Positions 35,723 to 43,808 of a stretch of 64,000 nucleotides of DNA are shown one piece after another. Both the position numbers and the translations under genes were made by a program. Positions within the stretch are counted from its first letter, which is position 1; each line of letters opens with the position of its first letter. The stretch is from the NCBI RefSeq assembly GCF_002407245.1, contig NZ_CP010681.1, forward strand, positions 1,178,001 to 1,242,000, read 5' to 3'. The stretch is from Phaeobacter piscinae (GTDB taxonomy: Bacteria > Pseudomonadota > Alphaproteobacteria > Rhodobacterales > Rhodobacteraceae). The notes below the pieces were generated by a model. That model was not told the DNA's origin. It did no database searches and saw only the letters and a list, made by a program, of their open reading frames with translations.

Positions 35723-36145
35723 ATGGTCGACAAGACGCGATTTGCGCGACAGTTCATAGAAGCCATTCCTCACGCGCAGGAGCTGGGGATGAGGTTGACG
35801 GAACTGGGGGAGGGCACCGCCGAGATTATCATGCCCTATGATGAGAAGCTGATTGGGGATCCGGAAACTGGAGTTATTCATGGGGGGGCTGTATCGGCGC
35901 TGATGGATACCTGTTGCGGCGCTGCGGTGATGTGCCATCCTTCGGGGCCAGGGGGAACTGCAACCATTGATCTGCGCATTGATTACATGCGCGCGGCAAC
36001 TCCCGGACAACGGATCCTGACCCGTGCCACCTGTCATCACATGACCCGCAATGTCGCCTTTGTGCGCGCCACCGCCATGGACGAGGACGAGGCAAACCCG
36101 GTCGCGACCGCTGTTGGCGCCTTTACAGTGGAGAGCAAGTTTTGA
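35723..36145 (+). CDS. PaaI-type hotdog thioesterase
   Basis: 140 aa from the ATG at 35723, which has AGGGGG upstream; an ATG at 35684 is possible but AAGG there is too close. The hotdog-fold motif IHGGAVSALMDTCCGAAV is present, followed by TIDLRIDYMRAA. It hydrolyses acyl- or aryl-CoA thioesters, probably releasing CoA from dead-end catabolites. Its end overlaps the next thioesterase (TTGA). Confidence 0.85.
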   Translation: MVDKTRFARQFIEAIPHAQELGMRLTELGEGTAEIIMPYDEKLIGDPETGVIHGGAVSALMDTCCGAAVMCHPSGPGGTATIDLRIDYMRAATPGQRILTRATCHHMTRNVAFVRATAMDEDEANPVATAVGAFTVESKF

Positions 36146-36708
36146 GCCGCCCCCGTCCCGAACCCGTCCAAGTGGTGAAACAGCGGCGCGATGCAGCGCT
36201 CGCCGCCCTTGTGGCGTCCGTGCCCTATGCGCGCTTTCTCAACATCACATTTGACCGCCGAGGGGATGAGCTGACGGCCCAGTTGAATTTTGACCACAAA
36301 CTGATTGGGAACCCATTTCTGCCTGCCATTCACGGTGGCGTGACAGCCGCGTTTCTGGAGATGACAGCGGTCATGACGCTGACCTGGGCTAACCTCTGGG
36401 AGCGCATCGAAAGCGGCAGTCTTGATGTTGAGGAATTGGCCGCTGGTAAGCTGCCGCGCCAGCCCAAGACCATTGATTTCACTGTGGACTACCTGCGGTC
36501 TGGCCTGCCGAGGGATGCCTATGCACGGGCCACGGTGTCGCGGTCTGGTCGTCGCTATGCCTCGGTCCATGTGGCGGCTTGGCAGGATCACCGGGACAAG
36601 CTTTTTGCTCAGGCAACGGGCCACTTTCTGATGCCGCAGGAGGCGGCCACGCACTCCTCGGCCTCGCCGGAATTTGTGGCGGATGCTGCGCCGGGCGATA
36701 AGGCCTAG
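36142..36708 (+). CDS. Second hotdog thioesterase
   Basis: 188 aa, starting with TTG that overlaps the preceding stop by four bases, so its translation is probably coupled. Hotdog motifs: AIHGGVTAAFLEMTAVM and TIDFTVDYLRSG, the same fold as the upstream protein. It differs by an inserted charged loop (about 92-112) and a longer C terminus. The two may form a heteromer. Confidence 0.8.
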   Translation: MSRPRPEPVQVVKQRRDAALAALVASVPYARFLNITFDRRGDELTAQLNFDHKLIGNPFLPAIHGGVTAAFLEMTAVMTLTWANLWERIESGSLDVEELAAGKLPRQPKTIDFTVDYLRSGLPRDAYARATVSRSGRRYASVHVAAWQDHRDKLFAQATGHFLMPQEAATHSSASPEFVADAAPGDKA

Positions 36709-36714
36709 GCACAG

Positions 36715-38046
36715 ATGACAAGCGTTGCCGCCGAAGGGGCCAAGCCGATCACCCATAAGCGCGTGTTGAAAATCGCGCTGCCGATCGTGCTGTCGAATGC
36801 CACCGTCCCGATCCTGGGTGCGGTGGATACCGGCGTGGTTGGCCAGATGGGGCAGGCGGCACCAATTGGCGCGGTTGGCATCGGGGCGGTCATTCTGGCG
36901 ACGATCTACTGGATCTTCGGATTTCTACGGATGGGCACCACAGGGCTCGCTGCGCAGGCGCGCGGTGCTGGCGACTGGGCCGAGACAGGCGCGCTGCTGA
37001 CCCGGGGCATCCTACTGGCCTTCGCTGCGGGCGCCGTATTTATCGTCGGACAGGCTGCTGTGTTCTGGGGCGCCTTTGCGCTGGCGCCAGCCAGTGCCGA
37101 GGTCGAAGGGCTGGCGCGGGCCTATCTGGAAATCCGGATTTGGGGCGCACCGGCGACCATTGCGCTTTATGCGGTGACCGGCTGGTTGATCGCGGTGGAG
37201 CGGACGCGCGGGGTCTTTGTGCTCCAGATCTGGATGAATGGCCTCAATATCCTTCTGGATCTGTGGTTTGTGCTGAGCCTTGGCTGGGGCGTTGAGGGTG
37301 TCGCCGCCGCGACCCTTATTGCGGAGTGGAGCGGCCTTGCGCTGGGGCTTTGGCTGTGTCGTGATGCCTTTGCGGGACGTCAGTGGCGCGACTGGGCGCG
37401 GGTCTTTGATCCGGTTCGCCTCAAGCGTATGATGCAGGTGAATGGCGACATCATGGTCCGCTCTGTCTTGCTGACCGGATCTTTCACCACCTTCCTGTTC
37501 ATTGGGGCCGATCTGGGCGATGTCACGCTGGCGGCCAATCAGGTGCTGCTGCAATTTGTTGAAATCACCGCCTTCGCGCTAGACGGTTTTGCCTTCTCCG
37601 CAGAGGCGCTGGTCGGCAGCGCAGTGGGGGCCAAGGCGCGGATGCAGCTGCGGCGCGCGGCGGTTGTGGCCAGCCAATGGGGCGTTGGCGGCGCAATTGC
37701 GCTGGGGCTGCTCTTCTGGCTTGGCGGTGGGTGGCTGATTGACGTGATGTCCACGTCTGAGGAGGTGCGCGCGGCGGGGCGTGATTATTTGATCTGGGCG
37801 GCCATCCTGCCGCTGATCAGCGTCGCCAGCTATATGTTTGACGGCATTTACATCGGTGCCACCTGGACCCGAGATATGCGGATCGCGATGCTGCAATCAG
37901 TGGCAATCTACGTCGTTGCGCTTGTTGTTCTGGTGCCAACACTGGGCAACCACGGGCTCTGGGCGGCGCTGATGGTGCTGAATTTGGCGCGCGGCACCAC
38001 GCTTGGTCTGCGCTATCCACGACTGGAGGCGCAGGTCGGCAGCTAG
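36715..38046 (+). CDS. MATE-family efflux transporter
   Basis: 443 aa, inner membrane, about 12 helices in two MatE repeats (about 15-175 and 240-400; first repeat starts KIALPIVLSNATVPILGAVDTGVVGQMG). The sequence is closest in style to the DinF/NorM group that exports cationic compounds with Na+ or H+ exchange. It begins seven bases after the thioesterase stop and is probably cotranscribed. Substrate unknown. Confidence 0.92.
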   Translation: MTSVAAEGAKPITHKRVLKIALPIVLSNATVPILGAVDTGVVGQMGQAAPIGAVGIGAVILATIYWIFGFLRMGTTGLAAQARGAGDWAETGALLTRGILLAFAAGAVFIVGQAAVFWGAFALAPASAEVEGLARAYLEIRIWGAPATIALYAVTGWLIAVERTRGVFVLQIWMNGLNILLDLWFVLSLGWGVEGVAAATLIAEWSGLALGLWLCRDAFAGRQWRDWARVFDPVRLKRMMQVNGDIMVRSVLLTGSFTTFLFIGADLGDVTLAANQVLLQFVEITAFALDGFAFSAEALVGSAVGAKARMQLRRAAVVASQWGVGGAIALGLLFWLGGGWLIDVMSTSEEVRAAGRDYLIWAAILPLISVASYMFDGIYIGATWTRDMRIAMLQSVAIYVVALVVLVPTLGNHGLWAALMVLNLARGTTLGLRYPRLEAQVGS

Positions 38047-38080
38047 CGCGGCGGGCCTTTCTCACAACTCCAACAGGTGG

Positions 38081-38422
38081 TCAGAGGAGCGCAGTGAGAC
38101 TCTCGGTTGGACGACCGATGATTGCGGTTTCCTCGGTGATTGCGATGGGACGCTCAATCAGGATCGGGTGGGCCGCCATCGCTGCAACCAGGCGCGTGTC
38201 GTCATCGGTCGTGCTGAGGTTCAGCTCTTTGAAGATCTTCTCACCCTTGCGCATCATATCGATTGCGCGAACACCAAGCTTGGCCTGAACCGCAGTCAGC
38301 TCAGCCTCTGACGGGGCATCATTGAGATAAAGCCGCACGGTCACCGTCGCGCCGCGTTCTTCCAGCAGGGCAAGGCCCGCACGGGATTTGGAGCAGCGCG
38401 GGTTGTGCCAATAGGTGATCAT
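38081..38422 (-). CDS. arsC: Arsenate reductase (glutaredoxin-dependent ArsC type)
   Basis: 113 aa thioredoxin-fold protein. The N-terminal [15 protein letters not shown] holds the single catalytic Cys (residue 10), and HPILIERPI supplies the substrate-binding arginine. The family also includes YfgD-type proteins with unproven arsenate activity; no arsB, acr3 or arsR is adjacent. It overlaps the pyrD stop by four bases and ends the DUF952-pyrD-arsC operon. Confidence 0.85.
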   Translation of the reverse strand: MITYWHNPRCSKSRAGLALLEERGATVTVRLYLNDAPSEAELTAVQAKLGVRAIDMMRKGEKIFKELNLSTTDDDTRLVAAMAAHPILIERPIAITEETAIIGRPTESLTALL

Positions 38423-39477
38423 AGCCAGTCTCCTCTTTTACTGCCAACGGCCTCAGCGACGTTGGAGAACCCGTCTCGCGCCAGCAGCTGATCCAGCCCC
38501 CGCGCGATGTCACCGGCCAGAGACAGCCCTGCATAGACCATGGCGGTATAGAATTGCACTGCCGAGGCGCCGGCGCAGATCTTGGCATAGGCCTGCTCGG
38601 CATTGGAGATGCCGCCGACGCCCACCAGCGGCACACGACTGTCGAGCAGCTCAGACAGCTGCGCCAGAACACGGGTGGATTTCTCAAACAGTGGCGCACC
38701 AGACAGCCCGCCCGCTTCATCGTGATGGGCGCTGTTCAGCCCTGACCGCTCAAGGGTGGTATTGGTGGCAATCACCGCATCAATCCCGGTTTCAATCGCC
38801 ACCTCCGCAATGTCTTCGATCCCGGCGCGATCAAGGTCCGGGGCGATTTTCAGGAACACAGGCACCCGCCGATCCAACCCGTCGCGGGTCTCGATCACGC
38901 CGTTGAGCAGGGCCGAGAGCGCCGCCTTGCCCTGAAGGTCGCGCAGTTTTTCGGTGTTGGGAGAGGAGACATTGACCGTGGCGAAATCCAGATGCGCGCC
39001 GCAATGGGCCAGCACCTTGGCAAAATCTGCTGCGCGGTCGCTGCTGTCCTTGTTGGCGCCAAGGTTGAGGCCGATCACAGCATCCTTTGGGCGGGCCGCG
39101 AGGCGCTGACCGATCACGGTCATGCCCTCATTGTTGAAGCCGAACCGGTTGATCGCGGCCTGATCTTCGGTCAGGCGGAACAGGCGTGGCTTGGGGTTGC
39201 CGGGTTGGGGCCGGGGGGTGGCGGCGCCTACTTCAATGAACCCGAAACCGGCCTGGCTGAGCGGGCGCAGCGCCTCTGCGTTTTTGTCAAAGCCGGCAGC
39301 CAACCCAACCGGGTTGGGCAGATCAAGGCCCGCGATCCGCGTCGTAAGCCGCGCAGATGTGACCGGGCCAGGCGTCGGCGTCAGACCCATTTTCAGCGCC
39401 TTGATCGACAGGCCATGGGCAGCCTCTGGATCACAGCGGTGCAGCGCCGCAAGGGCGAGACGTTCGGTCAGGCTCAC
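38419..39477 (-). CDS. pyrD: Quinone-dependent dihydroorotate dehydrogenase
   Basis: 352 aa, class 2, bound to the inner membrane by its N-terminal helices. It oxidises dihydroorotate to orotate in pyrimidine synthesis. Motifs: [36 protein letters not shown] (catalytic Ser) and [15 protein letters not shown]. It overlaps DUF952 upstream and arsC downstream by four bases each. Confidence 0.97.
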   Translation of the reverse strand: MSLTERLALAALHRCDPEAAHGLSIKALKMGLTPTPGPVTSARLTTRIAGLDLPNPVGLAAGFDKNAEALRPLSQAGFGFIEVGAATPRPQPGNPKPRLFRLTEDQAAINRFGFNNEGMTVIGQRLAARPKDAVIGLNLGANKDSSDRAADFAKVLAHCGAHLDFATVNVSSPNTEKLRDLQGKAALSALLNGVIETRDGLDRRVPVFLKIAPDLDRAGIEDIAEVAIETGIDAVIATNTTLERSGLNSAHHDEAGGLSGAPLFEKSTRVLAQLSELLDSRVPLVGVGGISNAEQAYAKICAGASAVQFYTAMVYAGLSLAGDIARGLDQLLARDGFSNVAEAVGSKRGDWL

Positions 39478-39812
39478 GCCATGTCCTCCGGGAATTGATG
39501 CGTGCCATCAACCAGCAGCAGCGGCTTGGCCCAGAGCACGTCCTCCATGGTCATCTTGCGATAGAGATGCGGGAACTCGGCCCCACCGCGCGAGACCTCC
39601 CAGCGCAGGTCAGAACTAAGATGACCGGCCTCTACCGCGATCAGCCACAGTCCGTCAGCGCCTGCAAAATGTTTGGCCGCTGTTTCCTGCGATTGGCTGG
39701 CGGTGGAGAAATGAATGTAGCCATCGCTGAGATCGATCGGGGCGCCGAGGGTCTCGCCCTCTGTCTGCAGGGTGGTCCATTCGTCGGTGCGGAAGATTTT
39801 ATAGATCAGCAT
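39474..39812 (-). CDS. DUF952 family protein
   Basis: 112 aa, cytoplasmic. The family block [26 protein letters not shown] and FPHLYRKM is clear. Function unproven, though the fold is related to ADP-ribosyltransferase-like proteins. The ATG at 39812 gives the family length; 45 codons upstream are open but overlap the divergent gene. First gene of a coupled operon with pyrD. Confidence 0.85.
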   Translation of the reverse strand: MLIYKIFRTDEWTTLQTEGETLGAPIDLSDGYIHFSTASQSQETAAKHFAGADGLWLIAVEAGHLSSDLRWEVSRGGAEFPHLYRKMTMEDVLWAKPLLLVDGTHQFPEDMA

Positions 39813-39964
39813 GGCGCGGTGATGCCCTGCGTGTCCGGCTGAATCAAGGCCGAATATGGTGCCTGTTGACGCAAGGGCAGTGGGGTGGTGGATTTTTCCC
39901 CTTTGACTGCGCCCGCGTTTCCCCGCACCATTCGCCCAATAGAACAATAAGGGAGTATGTTTTC

Positions 39965-41542
39965 ATGATGACGCGTTTTTTGACGTCTGTTGCCGCGCTT
40001 GGCCTGACGGCGGGGGTCGCCGCAGCGGATTACAAGCTGACCATTCTGCACACCAATGACTTCCACTCGCGGTTTGAGCCGATCAGCAAATATGACAGCG
40101 GCTGCCGCGAAGGCGACAATGCCGAAGGCAAGTGCTTTGGTGGATCCGCGCGTCTGGTGACCGCGCTTGCAGATGCGCGCGCGCGCAGCAACAACAGCAT
40201 TCTTGTGGATGGGGGCGACCAGTTTCAGGGGTCGCTTTATTATACCTACTACAAGGGCAAAGTTGCCGCCGAGATGATGAACAAGCTGGGCTATGACGGT
40301 ATGACCGTTGGCAACCATGAGTTCGACGATGGGCCTGAGGTGCTGCGCGGCTTTATGGACTCTGTTCAGTTCCCGGTTCTGATGTCCAATGCGGATGTCA
40401 GCGGTGAGCCCGCACTGGCGGATGTGCTGAAGAAATCCACCGTGATCGAGCGCGGTGGTGAGAAGATTGGTCTCATTGGTCTCACCCCTGAAGATACGCC
40501 TGATCTGGCCAGCCCGGGCAAGAACATCACCTTTACCAATCCGGTAGATGCGGTGCAGGGCGAAGTCGATAGGCTGACAGCCGAGGGCGTGAACAAGATC
40601 ATCGTGCTCAGCCATTCGGGCTATGCAGTTGATCAGCGGGTCGCGGCCGGTACCACGGGGGTTGATGTAATCGTCGGCGGCCACAGCAATACATATCTCT
40701 CCAACACCTCGGACAAGGCGGCAGGCCCATATCCGACCATGGTGAATGACGTGGCCATCGTGCAGGCCTATGCCTATGGCAAGTTCCTGGGCGAACTGAA
40801 CGTGACCTTCGACGATGCCGGAAATGTCATTGAGGCGGTGGGTGAGCCGCTGATTATGGACGGTACCGTTACTGAGGACGAAGGCACCGTTGCCCGTATT
40901 GCTGAGCTGGCCAAACCGCTGGATGAGATCCGCAACAAGGTTGTTGCAGAGAGCGCAGAAGCGGTTGACGGCGACCGCAACAATTGCCGCGTTCAGGAAT
41001 GTCAGATGGGCAATCTGGTGGCCGATGCCATGCTTGACCGGGTGAAGGATCAGGGCGTCAGCATCGCCATCGCCAACTCTGGCGGGATCCGCGCCAGCTT
41101 GGAACCCGGTGAGGTCACCATGGGCGAGGTCCTGACGGTGCTGCCGTTCCAGAACACGCTCTCGACCTTTGAAATCACCGGTGAGGAGGTGATTGCGGCG
41201 CTGGAGAACGGGGTAAGTCAGGTTGAAGAGATCAAGGGCCGCTTCCCGCAGGTCGCCGGTCTGAAGTTCACCTGGGATCCCACGGTTGCCCCTAATGAGG
41301 GCCGCATTCAGGATGTCATGGTTGGCGAAGGTGACAGTTTCGCACCGATTGATCCGGCCAAGACCTATGTGGTTGTCACCAACAACTACGTTCGCAATGG
41401 CGGCGACGGTTACAAGGTCTTCGCGGGTGACGACAAGAACGCCTATGACTTCGGCCCGGATCTGGCTGACGTGATGGCAGAATATCTGGTCGAAAATTCG
41501 CCCTATAAACCCTACACCGACGGCCGCATCAGCCAGAAGTGA
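39965..41542 (+). CDS. Secreted 5'-nucleotidase/metallophosphatase (UshA-like)
   Basis: 525 aa. Signal peptide 1-22 (TRFLTSVAALGLTAGVAAA), so periplasmic. Metallophosphoesterase motifs: LHTNDFHSRF, DGGDQFQGSL, VGNHEFDDG and VGGHSNTYL. The C-terminal half is the 5'-nucleotidase substrate domain (NSGGIRASLEPGEVT; TNNYVRNGGDGY). It dephosphorylates nucleotides outside the cytoplasm for uptake of phosphate and nucleosides, a source for the cdd-deoA-deoB-upp genes. AAGGGAG precedes the start, and a strong terminator follows. Confidence 0.92.
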   Translation: MMTRFLTSVAALGLTAGVAAADYKLTILHTNDFHSRFEPISKYDSGCREGDNAEGKCFGGSARLVTALADARARSNNSILVDGGDQFQGSLYYTYYKGKVAAEMMNKLGYDGMTVGNHEFDDGPEVLRGFMDSVQFPVLMSNADVSGEPALADVLKKSTVIERGGEKIGLIGLTPEDTPDLASPGKNITFTNPVDAVQGEVDRLTAEGVNKIIVLSHSGYAVDQRVAAGTTGVDVIVGGHSNTYLSNTSDKAAGPYPTMVNDVAIVQAYAYGKFLGELNVTFDDAGNVIEAVGEPLIMDGTVTEDEGTVARIAELAKPLDEIRNKVVAESAEAVDGDRNNCRVQECQMGNLVADAMLDRVKDQGVSIAIANSGGIRASLEPGEVTMGEVLTVLPFQNTLSTFEITGEEVIAALENGVSQVEEIKGRFPQVAGLKFTWDPTVAPNEGRIQDVMVGEGDSFAPIDPAKTYVVVTNNYVRNGGDGYKVFAGDDKNAYDFGPDLADVMAEYLVENSPYKPYTDGRISQK

Positions 41543-41580
41543 GTGACGGCAGCGGCTGCGCTGCTTATCAAAGTAAACTG

Positions 41581-41617
41581 GACCGCGCCATATATCTGGC
41601 GCGGTCTTTGTTTTTTT
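41581..41617 (+). terminator. Rho-independent terminator of the 5'-nucleotidase gene
   Basis: GACCGCGCCA (41581-41590) pairs perfectly with TGGCGCGGTC (41597-41606) over a 6-base loop and is followed by TTTGTTTTTTT. Confidence 0.95.
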
Positions 41618-41642
41618 GCCTTTGTTGGGGCATAAGACGGTT

Positions 41643-41951
41643 ATGGACCACCCGCTGATTGACCTTATCAATGCCCGCATCGAGAAGGCGGAGGCCGATG
41701 GCGCTTTTGACAATTTGTCAGGGGCAGGCAAGCCGTTGCGCCACGTCGATGACCCGGAGAACGCGCTGGTCAATCGCTTGGTTCAGGAGAGTGGCGGGGT
41801 GCCGGAATTTGTCAGCTTGTCCCGGACGCTGTCCGATCTGCGACAGCAGCTGATCGACACAGGCGACCGGACAAAGCGTCAGGACATCATGAAAGAGATG
41901 TCCATGCTTGAGGCCCGTATTGATCTGGCACGTAAGGCTTATGGAAAATAG
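41643..41951 (+). CDS. DUF1992 (DnaJ-C28-like) domain protein
   Basis: 102 aa. The family signature is clear: HPLIDLINARIEKAEADGAFDNLSG (split: catalytic status unknown) with GAGKPL and a C-terminal helical segment LEARIDLARKAYG. In eukaryotes the domain occurs in DNAJC28; the bacterial function is unknown. The ATG at 41643 matches the usual start of the family. Confidence 0.8.
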   Translation: MDHPLIDLINARIEKAEADGAFDNLSGAGKPLRHVDDPENALVNRLVQESGGVPEFVSLSRTLSDLRQQLIDTGDRTKRQDIMKEMSMLEARIDLARKAYGK

Positions 41952-42052
41952 CGCTCCATCGGTGGATATTTGCTGGTAGGGGCCGGTCGGGCCATCCAGT
42001 CGTTCGTAATTTGCCGATATTATTCGGCCCCTTGGGCGTTATGGGAGTTTAG

Positions 42053-42544
42053 TTAGTCGTCTTTCAGCGGTGCTGCCGGCGCCCGGTGCGGTGCGCGGCG
42101 CAAACGGTCGCCGACCTGCGTAGCCTTCGTCAGTAGTGTGGTCATCTGCACCTGCTCGGCGGGGCTGAGGCCGGTCAGAATATCGGTCTGCAATTCCTCA
42201 ACAATCGGCAGGGCGCGGCGCAGCAGAGAATGCCCGCTGTCGGTCAGCGTCACCACCCGAGCGCGCCGATCCGTCGTTGAGACATCGCGCTGGATCAGCG
42301 CCTTGGCTTCCAGCCTGTCAATCACCTTGCCAAGCGTCGCCCGATCATAGGCTATGCGGGCGGCAATCGTCGCCTGATCTACACCGGGTTCATGGGCCAC
42401 GGCTTCGATAGCGGCAAACTGAACCGGGGTCAGGTCTATGTCATTGCGTGCCATATGGTCCGCAAACAGCGCTACAGATATTTGGTGCAATCGCCGGATC
42501 AGATGGCCCGGGAACTGCAAGGTATCTACCGGTGGCTCTGGCAT
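42053..42544 (-). CDS. MarR-family transcriptional regulator
   Basis: 163 aa. Winged helix-turn-helix with LTPVQFAAIEAVAHEPGVDQ, TIAARIAYDRATLGKVIDRL (recognition helix, about residues 60-79) and the wing STTDRRARVVTLTDSG. MarR proteins dimerise and respond to small phenolic or oxidant ligands; the ligand is unknown. It is divergent from mnmH with 166 bases between, in which I find no clear palindrome. Confidence 0.92.
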   Translation of the reverse strand: MPEPPVDTLQFPGHLIRRLHQISVALFADHMARNDIDLTPVQFAAIEAVAHEPGVDQATIAARIAYDRATLGKVIDRLEAKALIQRDVSTTDRRARVVTLTDSGHSLLRRALPIVEELQTDILTGLSPAEQVQMTTLLTKATQVGDRLRRAPHRAPAAPLKDD

Positions 42545-42710
42545 GTCCTACCTCCCGTTGGACAAAAGGATCCCGTGCACATCCGGCAGGGTCGGGTGCG
42601 GTGGAACAAAAGATAGAATTTCAAACGAATCTTCGAACCATAATAAAATGTTTACAGGGCGAAGGGAATGCGACTTTTCCTTACGTCCGTGGCGCTGTAG
42701 ATCATCGGAT

Positions 42711-43772
42711 ATGACCATTCGTTTTACATCGCTATCCGAAATACTTGAACAGGACTACGATTGTGTCATTGACGTGCGGAGTCCCGCCGAATTTGCCGAG
42801 GATCACTGGCCGGGTGCCATCAACCTGCCGGTTCTGGACAATGAAGAACGCGCCGAAGTCGGAACGATCTACGTTCAGCAAAGCCCGTTTTTGGCGCGCA
42901 AAGTGGGTGCGGCCAAAGTGTTTCGCAATGCCGCTGATCATGTTGAACAGCGGCTAAGCCATCATTCCGGTTCCTGGCGGCCACTGGTCTATTGCTGGCG
43001 GGGTGGTCAGCGCTCGGGCAGCTTTACCTGGTTGCTGCAACAGATCGGTTGGCGCGCCGATGTGGTTGAGGGCGGCTATCAAAGTTACCGCCGCCTGGTG
43101 AATGACTATCTATATACTACCGAACTGCCGCATCGTTTTGTGGCGCTTGATGGCTATACTGGCACCGCGAAAACCGACATTCTGAAACGGGTTCAGTCCC
43201 TTGGTGGGCAGGTTTTGGATCTGGAAGGGCTGGCGCATCATCGCGGCTCACTGCTGGGCGATCACCCGACGCCGCAGCCGAGCCAGAAGGCGTTCGAGTC
43301 TGAAATAGCTGGCCAGTTGGCGCGGATGACACCGGATCGCCCTGTACTGGTGGAGGCAGAATCCAGCAAAATTGGTGCGCGGATCATTCCGCCGCGACTG
43401 TGGTCAGGAATGAAACGCGCCCCGAGAATTGAGATTGAGGCCTCCATTGCTGCGCGCTGCCGCTACCTGTTGGCGGGGTACGACGACATCCTGTCCAATG
43501 GTGACATGCTGCGTGTCCGGTTGGATGGGTTGCGCGCGCATCGCTCCAACGCTGTGGTCGATGGCTGGTTGCAGTTGATTGATGCAGGCGACAAACCAGC
43601 GCTGACGGAGGCGTTGATGGTGCAGCATTACGATCCGGCCTATCAGACTGCGCGCCGGAGCATTGGTGCCGATGTTGTCGCGACACTTCGGGCCGGGGAT
43701 CTTGGGGAGGCTGATCTGGACCGGCTGGCCGCCGATCTGCTTGGTGAACTTGATCAATTGTCGCTTGGATAA
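42711..43772 (+). CDS. mnmH: tRNA 2-selenouridine synthase
   Basis: 353 aa. It replaces the sulfur of 2-thiouridine at position 34 of Lys, Glu and Gln tRNAs by selenium through a geranylated intermediate, using selenophosphate. The N-terminal rhodanese domain has Cys95 in VYCWRGGQRSG, and the P-loop GYTGTAKT (148-155) is present. The open frame extends 91 codons upstream, but those residues are not MnmH-like. The stop lies 36 bases from the convergent selD stop. Confidence 0.94.
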   Translation: MTIRFTSLSEILEQDYDCVIDVRSPAEFAEDHWPGAINLPVLDNEERAEVGTIYVQQSPFLARKVGAAKVFRNAADHVEQRLSHHSGSWRPLVYCWRGGQRSGSFTWLLQQIGWRADVVEGGYQSYRRLVNDYLYTTELPHRFVALDGYTGTAKTDILKRVQSLGGQVLDLEGLAHHRGSLLGDHPTPQPSQKAFESEIAGQLARMTPDRPVLVEAESSKIGARIIPPRLWSGMKRAPRIEIEASIAARCRYLLAGYDDILSNGDMLRVRLDGLRAHRSNAVVDGWLQLIDAGDKPALTEALMVQHYDPAYQTARRSIGADVVATLRAGDLGEADLDRLAADLLGELDQLSLG

Positions 43773-43808
43773 CCTCCCGTGCCGGAGGTCTGCAACGCTA
43801 CACCCACC

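Noticed and set aside
38081..38422. Possible arsenic resistance island
   Set aside because: Only an ArsC-like gene is present, coupled to pyrD; no arsR, arsB, acr3 or arsH nearby.
39806..41773. A 655-codon frame opposite the 5'-nucleotidase gene
   Set aside because: It runs antisense through the nucleotidase, its terminator and the DUF1992 gene, and shows no signal or domain.
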